Shown piece by piece: positions 23,853 through 39,599 of a DNA stretch of 64,000 nucleotides. Both the position numbers and the translations under genes were made by a program. The notes below the pieces were generated by a model. It ran no database searches. It had not been told where the DNA came from and was given only the letters and a program-made list of their open reading frames with translations. Positions within the stretch are counted from its first letter, which is position 1, and every line of letters starts with the position of its first letter. This stretch comes from Sesamum alatum. Taxonomy: Eukaryota > Streptophyta > Magnoliopsida > Lamiales > Pedaliaceae. The stretch is taken from the NCBI GenBank assembly GCA_034509735.1, contig JACGWO010000010.1, forward strand, positions 17,311,193 through 17,375,192. The letters run 5' to 3'.

Positions 23853-25345
23853 ATGAATAACCTTTCTATTGTAGGGATGCTTCCTCAAAGAGGAAGAGGC
23901 AGAAACTCCTCTAATCAAAGGGGAGTAGATTTAGATCGGGTGAAATTATACGCTAAAGTAATAGATCACTTATCAAAGAAAACATCTCTGGAATTGGGAA
24001 ATATAATAAGATCTCTGAAGAAGAGAATGAGCTCTTCCAACAATTCCTTATATTTAAGAACGAATAGAAGAAAGTAGCTACCGATGAAGTATAATCATCT
24101 TCAGTATCTCATGCCAAGGTACTTGAAGAAGAAGACGAATTAGCAAATTATAAATTCAGTGAACATCAGGAAGTAATCATACTTTTAGAAAATGATGATT
24201 TAACATGGGAGAAAGACCCATGGTATCTAATGAAAAGATACTTAGACGTAACAACATTTACGGCAGGGTCATACAAACTAAAGGCCCATTTATGAGTGCA
24301 TTCTTAAGGCCATACAAAGTGTTGAAATCACCCACACTTACTCCAACAATGAAAAATAGTTTAATTACTCAAAAGCAGTAATAAGAAAGTTAATCACTGC
24401 TGTTAAATGGAAAATTAAGCCATTAGGTGAAAAAGAATACACCCAGAGTCTAAAAGCCCGATAAGATTTAATTATTGGGACTATGTTGAAGCATTCAACA
24501 AAGCCTTTCTCTATGAAAATTATAAGAGAAAACACACATGTTTTTTTAAAATTTGTCCATTAGTCTTCCAGCAAAAAGTACCAAATTGGGTATTTCAGTA
24601 GTGGTTAAATTATGGTCCTCCAATTTCTATACCCTGAGATTTTTCAGGATTATTATACGGAATGGATCAACTATTTGCCAAAAATTATCCAAGCGGAAAG
24701 ATCAAGAAAATCGGTAGAAGGAATGGCCTCTTTCTTCTTCTTTGTGGAATTTTCACTCCCATGGATATGAAAATGGTTACTGGAAGTAGGAATAACCCTG
24801 CAAAAAGTTCCTTCTATCAAAAGAAAATCTTGTTCCAAATTCTGGAACAAATTAATGCAAATAGACCCAAAGACAAAAATATTTTTGTCAAGAAGCATTA
24901 GATGAAATGGAAGAAAAGTTTCAAGGATATAGGACCCTTGTCGAAAAAGAGGAAAATCAAACTCCTAGCCCTTTTGAGCAATTATCACAAAAAATCAGAA
25001 GCAAAAGATACATCATCTCTAAAGAACAAATGATTGAAGAATATCCCAATTAAGTCCAAAAAGATCTCAAAAGAAATCTGACAGGAATGGAGTCCCCAAT
25101 GGAGACCTCCTCCAAGGAAGAAAAAAATAAGTATTCTTGTTTTGCAGGAGAATCGCATGATCCTTTCGAGGAACTCAATCACGAAATTCTTCTTGATCAA
25201 TTATTCCAACGAATTAGGACTACTTTGAAGGCAAAATCAAAAGTCAAAACCTCTGAATCCTCGGAAGAACAAAGAGTTTATTACCACAAGAAATCGGAAG
25301 AAGAATCTGAAGAAAGCAATTTTTCCAAAATAATGAAGAAATGAG
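23853..25345 (+). pseudogene. Endogenous pararetrovirus second ORF (function unknown)
   Basis: Follows RNase H on the same strand. Open pieces are at 23853-24077, 24662-24901 and 25087-25344. Between them are broken segments rich in Trp, Tyr and Phe near 24200-24850, and the last piece is Lys/Glu/Ser-rich. Florendoviruses carry a second ORF of unknown function in this position, which is the main reason for the call; I cannot confirm homology by eye. Stops and shifts make it non-functional. Confidence 0.55.
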
Positions 25346-25538
25346 GGAAGGAAGCACACAAATGCGGGAAGAGGACAAAATCAGAAGACTTTGACCAAGT
25401 CAAGGGCACAAACACGTGTCACACATGCAAGATGTCTGGAGGATAAGACCAAACACCTGTCTCAAACTTTGAGACACTTGTCAGTATTGACGGACATGAA
25501 ATAAAGATTTCAGGTCCGACTTCAGGACTCTACCTCCT

Positions 25539-25627
25539 CTATAAATAACCCTCTTCAGCTCGTTAGATGAGGGGGGCGAAAAAACACTTATACTTACATA
25601 TCTTTCTTTTCTCTCTTAATAAATAAA
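25539..25627 (+). promoter_or_regulatory. Pararetroviral intergenic promoter and poly(A) signal
   Basis: CTATAAATAA at 25539-25548 is a strong TATA box. About 75 bases downstream are two overlapping AATAAA motifs (25618-25623, 25622-25627), then a T/G-rich stretch. In caulimovirids the pregenomic-RNA promoter and its poly(A) signal sit this close together after the last ORF. The position here, just past ORF2, fits that layout. Confidence 0.65.
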
Positions 25628-25825
25628 GTCTTTGTTTTGTACGCGGGTGTGCACTTGCATTTCGTAAGTTTTCTTTAAATTACTCTATTTACTTATTGTA
25701 TTTATATTCTTCTTGATTTTGTTCTTAGCCTAATGAAAGGCTATTTTTCTACTGTTGAATTATCCATGACAACGGAGATGACAAGGTTTAAAAAAAAAAA
25801 TAGGAGTATTTTAAATCAATGATAA

Positions 25826-26070
25826 GTATACGAAGAAATTGAATAAATAGGGAAAGGAGACCCTTTGAGTCGCTTCGTTAAATTATGGGTATGAATGAAG
25901 TCTATGTGACCATTGCTGCCCGATTTTGCCTATTTGTGGCATCATTTGGGCTTTTGTGTGGCGTTTTGGATTGAGTTCATACTCACTAGTTTAACGAAGT
26001 GTAAAGGTTCCCAAAATTACTCTTCTCCAGTTTATTCAACTCTCCCTATGTTTGTCATAATTTAAGATAC
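25826..26070. mobile_element. Imperfect palindromic (foldback/MITE-like) element
   Basis: The left half (attgaataaat...ccctttgagtcgcttcgttaaattatgggtatgaa) reappears inverted in the right half (ttcatactcactagtttaacgaagtgtaaaggtt...gtttattcaac). Termini and TSD are not clear. Directly to its right (26090-26190) the phrase 'cctacatggtcggattt' occurs three times with changes. Confidence 0.55.
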
Positions 26071-26190
26071 TTCTTTGTTTTGATCGCATTTCGCCTACAT
26101 GGTCGGATTTACATTCCGCCTACATGATCGAATTTTACGAAAATTTTTGTATATTTTTGCTATCTGTCGCCTTCCACCTACATGGTTGGA

Positions 26191-26573
26191 TTTTTATGGC
26201 GATTTTTGCATATAATATATTATTATATGTTATATTATATATTATATAATATTACATTAATATATTATAATAATACTTTATTATATTATTATATAATAAT
26301 AATAATTTGTTAATATATTATATATTAGATTAGGCTGGGAGAGAGAACGAAAAAAAACATCAAAAAAATGCACTTTTCGAATCCCCAGTCACAGTCAACG
26401 CACGTGTACCACCAACTCTGCCCTCAGGAGGTTTTTTTAATTTTGTTTCGTATCACAAAAAATATAATTGATACTTTAATTTTCACAAGGAGTTTTTAAA
26501 TATTCCCAATATCACATAAGATCCTAGTATTTTTCCCATAAAAATACATATCATTATAAAAAAGAAAGTCTGA
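26191..26573. other. AT-rich spacer without genes
   Basis: Contains a TA-dominated stretch (26210-26335) and a short GC-richer segment (26370-26430). No coding sequence seen. Confidence 0.6.
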
Positions 26574-27361
26574 GGGCATGATTGGTATGTAAGAATGGAA
26601 TTGAGTGGGAATGGAATGAAGTTGAGAATGGAATGAAGATGGGAATGGAATCATATTTGAATACCATTCCTATGATTGGTATATAAAAGAATTAGAACGC
26701 AATGGAACTATCATTTCTTAATTGATTCCATTCACATGATTGATAATAAAAAGGAATGATTAGTAATGGAATAAAATTACTTTTTCGACAAATGTGCCCT
26801 TTAATATATTTTTATTTTGGGAACATTGAATGTATTTTATAATAGTAGTATTTTAAAAAATTACTTATAGAATGTTATAAGCAATTTATTTAAAAATCTC
26901 ATATATGAGTAAAAAAATCTATGAGAAAATTTATTTATTTACTTAGAACACATAGATAATATGTTTCTGCAAAAGATATTATATTAATTTGAACAACCAA
27001 TAATTAATCTAATTTAATCACAACGCATCTACTACTTTGTCTGAATATTCAATAAAAAAATGAGCCGCCTTCTATGAGGATTAATTTTTAATAATAATAA
27101 TATAAAATAATTTTTAAAAAATATGTGAGGTATATACTAACAAAAAATTGCATAATAAACGTAAGGAAGTTGGTCAGGAGGGGATGAATTTTGTCACGGT
27201 GGACATTGAGACCGACTAATGAGATGAAGTGATATCGGTCGGTTTTTCATATGACTTTTGTTGTTTTTATATGTTATTTTACGTGGTTTTATCATAATGA
27301 TATGATTTTTCTTCAGCAGTAATATTCCCACATGAACGAAATAATAATAATAATAATAATA

Positions 27362-27419
<58 letters not shown>

Positions 27420-27768
27420 AATCATATAAGAAGAAGATATTAAAAAGTGAGAGTCAATAAAATTTACTTGGTAATTTTTTATAGTTATATATTTGAAGAA
27501 AACGTTTAATAAGAATATGATGATAGAAATAGGTTTTGTTTTGGTTAATAAGGATATTTTGTCAAGAAAATATTTTTTTTCATTCCCAACATAATAGGAA
27601 TAGGTAATACTATGGTGTAGGGATGAAATCACTAATCTCTTTCCTAAGGGAATAAGAATTCCTATGGAATGACATTTCTTTTCCTTTCTTATACCAATCA
27701 TATGTATAAAAATGTACTTGGAAATATCAATTTCTTTATCAACTCATTCCCTAATACCAATCATGGTC
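26574..27768. mobile_element. PIF/Harbinger-like non-autonomous element
   Basis: Terminal inverted repeats GGGCATGATTGGTAT and, from the other end, GACCATGATTGGTAT. Flanking trinucleotides are TGA (26571-26573) and TTA (27769-27771), close to the TWA target of this superfamily. The inner ends hold repeated 'ggaatggaat'-type sequence that is inverted at the right end ('cattcc'). No transposase ORF. A long (AAT)n tract lies inside. Confidence 0.6.
27340..27416. repeat. (AAT)n microsatellite
   Basis: About 25 near-perfect AAT units inside the Harbinger-like element. The minus-strand ORF crossing it encodes a Tyr run and is not a gene. Confidence 0.95.
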
Positions 27769-27771
27769 TTA

Positions 27772-28169
27772 GAGTTAACAAAATGCGCCAACTTCTCATG
27801 TACAATTTTATAGGATGTATGTCAACGTCAGTGCTTATGTCTTAAGATAATTAGATTAGAATTCTGTCGTTTTTACCGGGAAACATAGATCGACTTCTGT
27901 CGGGCTTTAAATTCAATATTTAAACTCTCCTGTCCACGTGCCCATGAGACATGCATCACCACACATTGTCCCTTTGCCATCAGATTCACTTACAAAATGG
28001 GAGCAGGAGCAGCTCACTTGTTTCTCAAGTGTGCTTTCATGCTTTGCTTCAATCTCAAGTATAAATTTAGAAGAAAGAAAACTACAAAAAAAGGCTATTT
28101 ATTGTCAGTATATTTATTTGGAAAATATTTACTTAAATCTTTTTATTCAATATTCAAGTGAATTTGATT

Positions 28170-28203
<34 letters not shown>

Positions 28204-28924
28204 TGAAGCTGAAGGAAAAGCGAAAATCTAATGGTGACATATAGGCCTAGTTTAAAATTTATTTGGAGAAATGCTACTACATTAACTGTGCCCGGTACAA
28301 GTTATTTAGGTCTCAATTGGTTCATACACTAAAATAAATATGACATTTCGTTATTGTTCATTATCTTGGGTTAATAGTTAAAAACGGTGAAAAATACTAA
28401 TTAATCATGATGCACAATGGTTATATTTAGTCATTGTTTCTGCAAGTGAAGCTAAAAACATTAACTACAGTTAAAATCTATAGAAAAATATTTTAGTCAT
28501 AGGTAATATCATTTAAAATGTTGATTAATAGTGACCAAAATTTAAATTTTCACATTAATTTTATCTTACCATAGTAGATAATGTTAATTTATCATAATTT
28601 TTAAGCCGAAATGATATATAGATTTTTTTTTTTTTTTTGGGAATGATAAATGTTAATCTAATACGATATCATGTATAATTACTTGTTTGATTGATGTGCT
28701 TGCCGCCTTTTATAAAGTCATGACTGCCACTTAAATGGGTACATGTGATTTTATGTCCGACCTACAAATCTTGAATTTACACACACATATACATATATTA
28801 AATGTTCAATAAAGTATATATTTATGACAGTCTTTTTTTTTTATATATATATTTACCTTATGTCATGTTGCTAATCAATTAAACCAAACATAAATTACCA
28901 TGGAATCTTATCTTTCACTGCTCC
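27772..28924. other. Intergenic spacer
   Basis: No recognisable gene. Holds a (TA)n run at 28173-28201 and poly(T) tracts near 28623 and 28834. A 97-codon plus-strand ORF at 27938-28231 ends in the (TA)n run and has no feature I recognise. Confidence 0.5.
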
Positions 28925-29400
28925 AGGAATGACAACGGGTCAAATTTGGGGCTATTTGTTCGAACCCCAAAATGCATCCTGCTTAAATATAATTAAACCC
29001 AAGACCCGGGGCAACCCATTTCTGGACCCTTCTTTCCCTAATCCCATCCCCGACCTTCCCCAACTCTGAATTCGAATGGTCTAATTTGCAAAATTCGATT
29101 ATTATTTTTTAGTTATCTAGTATTTTTAAAAAATAATAATATTGTTGTTATAAGTATCTAATGATTATCATTATGTTAACAAATATAATTTATTTTATGA
29201 ATCTTTCTATATTTGACATAAACTAAACACATTTATAAATACTAATTAGGGGGAATTTACGATGAATTTGAGACGAGATTGGACAAAATTTGAGACTCGT
29301 CCCGAACACGACTAAATTTATAAGATTAAAACATGTTCTAATTTTGGAATCGATAATTTCAATTCGAACCCATCCCATTTGGACTTTACAAAATTGTATA
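28925..29400. mobile_element. Degraded hAT-like MITE
   Basis: Starts GGAATGACAACGGGTC and carries 'gacccggggcaaccc' and 'cgaacccatcccattt', phrases shared in kind with the better preserved hAT MITEs at 29748 and 56497. No clean TSD or second terminus, so the limits are rough. Confidence 0.35.
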
Positions 29401-29747
29401 ACTAATATACATTATAAGTAATTTAATTCGTTCAAATTTAATTTCAATTAGAAATTTATATAAAATTAACTAACTAATAATAACTACATTCATGGAACCG
29501 GCCCAAAATAGGTCCCACACGCGCCGAAATTGACGTAGAGGTGGTCCTCGTGGAATCTGACTCGAGCCCACCTCAGCTTCTTCTTTTACGCTCTCTCATA
29601 CTTATCGCTAAACTCCCCCGCCCACTCGCACGATGACAATAATATGCGTACTCGCCGCCACGCATTCTCTGTTGTTTTCATTTCTTTTCCTTTCCCCACT
29701 GTACTATTTCCTTTTTAAGTTTTTATGGTCTATGATTGCACTAATTC

Positions 29748-30416
29748 TAGGGATGACAATTCAATCCGAACCCGAAAAAATCCGCTTTAGATTCGTTGCT
29801 AATGAGACGGGTTCGGATCCAAAAAATTGAAGACGGGATGGGTAGTGGGTCCTAAGAATTAGGACCCGGTCGGGTTCGGGGCGGGTCCCGGGTCTTTAAG
29901 GACCCGCCTCGGACCCGCCCCGTTTAGATATGTATATATATATATATATTTTTATTTATTATGATAGAATAAACACTAATAAAATATTATATTATTTAAT
30001 TTAATTATTGTTACGTACATGTTCAATAGTTGATTAATTAGAAATTTGTCCCACAATACTTAACGATGAGAAAGACAAAGAAGTTGTTACTAATGTATAA
30101 TCAATAATTCAATATGAATTGTTTGAGTTGTTCTATTATGAATAATTTTATTTGTACTTGAAATTCTTTTTCGACTTGAATTTGAGTTAGATTATGAACA
30201 ATTAATTTTATTTGTAATTGATATATTAAATTTTATTTTTTAATTTATAGAACAAATATAAAATAAAAAAAATAAAAAAAACCGGGGTCTATCGGGTTAG
30301 ACCCGTCCCGGCGGGTTTTGTAGCGGGGCGGGGCGGGTCCCGGGTCCTTCCCGAAGTTGGCGGGGCGGGTCTCGAGTCCACCAACCCGCCCCATACCCGC
30401 CCCGTTGCCACCCCTA
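29748..30416. mobile_element. hAT-type MITE with perfect 8-bp TSD
   Basis: Ends are TAGGGATGACAA and TTGCCACCCCTA (inverted partners). The element is flanked by ACTAATTC at 29740-29747 and again at 30417-30424; an 8-bp duplication is diagnostic for hAT. The arms are rich in GGGCGGGTCCCGGGTC and its reverse, around an AT-rich middle. No ORF. The same family occurs in opposite orientation at 56497-57112. Confidence 0.9.
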
Positions 30417-31296
30417 ACTAATTCTAGTGTAGTAGTATCTTATGCGGCATTGAAGTTACGTCTGGATCATCAATGATATTTTAGTTTAGTATTTAGGTTG
30501 AGGCCCCATAATTTTATAGGTCATGGGTTCGAACTTTATTAATGTGTGAGATGATAGTCTATTACTCTATTTCATAGTAAGTATTATTTGTATATTGTAA
30601 TAATAAGATATTGTTTAGATTTAATTTCTGTGATATTGTCAATGAGGGGATAATTATTGTAATTGTCTTTGTTAGATATTAATATGTGATAGGACTGATT
30701 GCAATTGATTAACTTAATTAATAATATTCATCGCTTTCACTTTAAAAATATAAAGTTATGCCTGGACCGATGAATTTGAATTTAACGGAAGAATTTGGAG
30801 AAAGTGTTTCAAAGTACTCAACTAAAAAATAATTTTAAATTCTATTAATATTTAGCAAAACATAATTCAAAAATTAGAATTGAAGTATTTTAAATCCTTT
30901 AAATCTAGAATTATACATTACAAGGATTTGTTATTAAATTTCAAGTCCTTTAATGCAAATGCAACCTCTTTTGGTATGAAATTATTTGAAACTATTTTTT
31001 CAAACTATTCCTTCAAATCCAAATCCAAATCCATCAATCAAAATGTAGCATCAAATGAAAGAATTTAGAGTTAAAGGAAGAATTACAAACAACATTATAT
31101 CAAAAGAATTTGAAAATCCATCGATATTTCACAAAACATAATTTAAAATATGAGTTGAAAGATTTGAAAATTATTCAAGTTTATATCTGGATTGATAGAT
31201 TTGGATATGGATTTCAAATATCTTATAACAAATCCAAAGATAATCATAAATTCAAAAGGTTTCAGATTCTACAACTCTAATTTTAAATTATGTTAT

Positions 31297-31806
31297 TTTT
31301 CTTTTTAGAGAAGCGCTGGTGCCGTGGCGAGGGTTAGGCTGGACCCCTACCTATTTATTGATCTCCATGAAAGAATTACATTGTAGAATTGTAAAGGGGA
31401 GTACTACTACCTGTGCGAAGAAAAACAATAAAAAGTAGCTAAAATTGAAAGTTAGGAAAAATAACATCTAATTTTATCAAAGAGGCGAGTCTCCCCTCCG
31501 CCCAGACCCGTATCTCTTTCCCCCTCTGTCAGTAGGCAATGTTCACAAGAAAATCTGCTGGCTGATTCCCCTCCCTAAAGACGTGCGTGAAGACTACGTC
31601 CATGCCGCGACGCAGGACCCATATGCGAGTCGGCAGATGTTGCAGACCCCAGCCCCCTTCATTCTTGGCGATCAATCCTAAGACCGCCTGTGCGTCAAGC
31701 TTCACCCAGACGCATTGGCATCCCACCTCGCGCACCAGTTCAAGCCCCCGAACCACAGCAAAGAGCTCTGCATAAGTTAAATTATGCACCCAACCCCCTC
31801 GCAAGA
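31297..31806 (-). mobile_element. 5'-truncated LINE with 18-bp TSD
   Basis: The same 18 bases (aattttaaattatgttat) lie at 31279-31296 and 31807-31824. On the minus strand the element ends in an A-rich tail (plus strand ttttcttttt from 31297), as expected for target-primed reverse transcription. Only the last 510 bp of the LINE arrived. Confidence 0.88.
31529..31804 (-). pseudogene. LINE RNase H domain fragment (RVT_3 type)
   Basis: An open frame of 91 codons on the minus strand, with the plant RNase H-like pattern: AELFAVVRGLELV, VWVKLDAQAVL, and near the C-terminus FTHVFREGNQPADFLVN. In plant L1 elements this domain follows RT and removes RNA from the hybrid. The fragment begins at the LINE truncation point, so its ATG is accidental. 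Confidence 0.88.
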
Positions 31807-31953
31807 AATTTTAAATTATGTTATGTTAAAATTAATGAATTTTAAATTTTTTTGATATGGAATAATTTGAAATTCTTCCATCAAATCCAAATATATATTA
31901 CAAACAAATTCTCAATCCTTAATTTCAAATCCACTAAGCCAAACACAGCATTA

Positions 31954-33054
31954 AACAACACTAATTCCGATTTCCAGTTAAACTTTTTTCATTCCTGAAA
32001 TGGAATGAGTTTTTTTTTTATAAGGTTTTAGTGAAAAACAAGCTGCACTATATTAAAAAAATAGTAATCTTGACGAAAAAATTATTTTAAAATAGACCTT
32101 ATTTTTCGGTATCTAAAAAGGAAATGTATAACATAAATAAAGGGCAAATAAATTGATTTAGATGGAGTGTCAAATAAAATCAAATAAAAATTCACGTGAT
32201 ATATTTTCTTTTCGAACTAAATTAAGAAAAAATATACTTCACTCGATATTTTTTCGAAACTTAATGTAAATTAATTAAAATGATTCATTATCTTAATCAA
32301 AATCTTAAAAGTTCCAAATAAGTATCATTATTATAAGAAAATTCTTACTTAAAATGATTCATTATCTTAATCAAAATCTTAGAAGTTCCAAATAAGTATC
32401 ATTATTATTATTATATTTTTATAAGAAAAATCTTACTCCATGTCTCCCTAATATTATTTTTATTTGATTTTCAGGAGATCTTAATATGATAATCAAGATA
32501 TAGAATGATAATTTTTTTTTCATTTAAAAACACCTTATCATTAATGCTCAAACACTTCTTTGTTGGAAAACACTATTATATTATATACTTATAACTTTAA
32601 ATTTTTACCTTTGATATCTATTTAATATATAACATACCTCTTGTACAAAATCTTTTTTTAAATAAATCAAATAATATAATTTCTTTAAACACGATATGTA
32701 TATATTAAATAAAATACAAAATATAATGGGAATTAAAATTTTTACTATTTATTAAGTGTGAGAGATCTAATAATTACCTTTGGTAGACAATAGTATATTG
32801 ACTAAAATACCCCTAAAACATACTTATTTTCACATAAAATAATCCTTTTTTAGTTTTTTTTTTCTATCAGTAACATTCTATTCATGCAAAATTTATTTAG
32901 AAAATTATCAGTTTTAAATTTTAATTTTATTAAACTAGCAAAAAAAACAAAAAACCAACTGAATTTCCTACTTCAATTCTTGTTAGATCTTGTATTTCAT
33001 TTTACATATACACATCACGTATATTAAAATAATGTCATCAATTTACCTAGAAAA
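31954..33054. other. AT-rich spacer with a 74-bp tandem duplication
   Basis: No gene seen. The segment aaaatgattcattatc...ttactt at 32277-32350 is repeated next to itself from 32351 to about 32424 with few changes. Poly(T) and poly(A) runs are common. Confidence 0.6.
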
Positions 33055-33335
33055 TATTTCACACATATTATGTATCTTTATTGATATAAAAGAAATTCTA
33101 TTTTTACTCACAAAGAACAGTTATTTACACCGCAATGCTATTTTTTTTATTATGTCGATAATACTCCTAAAATTATTTTTTTATTTTTTATTCTTTATAT
33201 CAATAGTATCCATAAATTGATTTATTTTCTTTTGAAATAAAATGTATTGATTTATATAAATATATATATATATATATATTTAAATATAAAATATTATTTA
33301 TTATATATACATAGGACAACGCGTCATGCATGCCA
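33055..33335. mobile_element. Degraded Helitron-like element
   Basis: Shares 'attctatttttactcacaaagaacagttatttaca' with the head of the element at 42715, and 'aaaatattatttattatatatacataggacaacgcgtcatgc' with the tail of the elements at 42715 and 46811. Contains a (TA)n stretch. Termini have decayed. Confidence 0.5.
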
Positions 33336-33577
33336 TTATATATAAAGCAAAATAGAAAATACAATAGAAATTATAATAAAAAGGACAATAAGGTAAAAAA
33401 GAAAGTCCTACACTTTTGGCTTCTCCTACTATTACCCAAAAAGGAAATCCAAGTCATGAATAGCGAGTAATTGCTACTTCCACGCGCTCTCACTCTCTCT
33501 AAAAAATATCCAACCCTACTCCTCTTTCGGACAACTCACTCTCACTCCTCTCTCACACATTCATTCCTCAAACCTCG

Positions 33578-33588
33578 TATATATATAC
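33578..33588 (+). promoter_or_regulatory. TATA box of the 14-3-3 gene
   Basis: TATATATATAC lies 83 bases before the ATG at 33671. The stretch between and just upstream is rich in CTCTC and TCTTC, a common makeup for plant core promoters and 5' UTRs. A start of transcription near 33610-33620 is inferred. Confidence 0.6.
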
Positions 33589-33670
33589 TCCCAATTCAAT
33601 CCCTTTCTTCAAAATTTTCCCCCAAAATTTCACAGCCCACCTCTTCTTTCTCTCTCTAAAGCCTTCTCCC

Positions 33671-39181
<5,511 letters not shown>

Positions 39182-39560
39182 CGGGCCGATCGATGATGGC
39201 GCCTTTATCCGCTCCTCAAGGAGGTGGGCTTGAATGTCATAATCTCTCTGTAATTTGCATATGTACAACTGGTGGATGGCTTTGTATTTTGTTTTGTGTT
39301 GTTATAATACTCTTACCTTTCGACTTTTGGAAGCTCACTCATCATTCAAATGCGCCTGGTTTTGCTGCTTCTTAGAGTGTAGGATTTAAGAAAATGTGGT
39401 TAAAGTGTTAGCAGGTGCAGGAAAATCGCCTCTTAGGTGGCCGCAACGATGATTGCTTTCGTTTTTTTGCTTGAGCTGTACGAGATGAAAGTTTCGTGTA
39501 CAGTTTAGTGAAATGTTCGCCTATCGGAATATAGTATATGATTGGTTTGAAGAACGTACT
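39182..39560 (+). other. Probable 3' UTR of the 14-3-3 gene
   Basis: Sequence after the stop is less AT-rich than the spacer beyond. The exact poly(A) site is not clear; T-rich and TGTA-type elements near 39490-39600 are candidates. Confidence 0.45.
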
Positions 39561-39599
39561 TGGGCGATTGTTGATGATATAACTGGTAAATATGTTCGT

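Larger units (their letters stand above)
30759..31950. mobile_element. Possible Tourist/Harbinger-like MITE carrying a LINE insertion
   Basis: The right end reads inward TGCTGTGTTTGGCTTAGTGG and the left end TGCCTGGACCGATGAATTTG, with TTA on both sides (30756-30758, 31951-31953). Repeated 'aaatcc', 'gaatttga' and inverted partners fill it. The inverted-repeat match is weak, so this is a tentative call; the LINE at 31297-31806 would be nested in it. Confidence 0.4.

Noticed and set aside
27279..27701. 140-codon minus-strand ORF
   Set aside because: Its centre is a Tyr/Leu run from (AAT)n; it lies inside a MITE.
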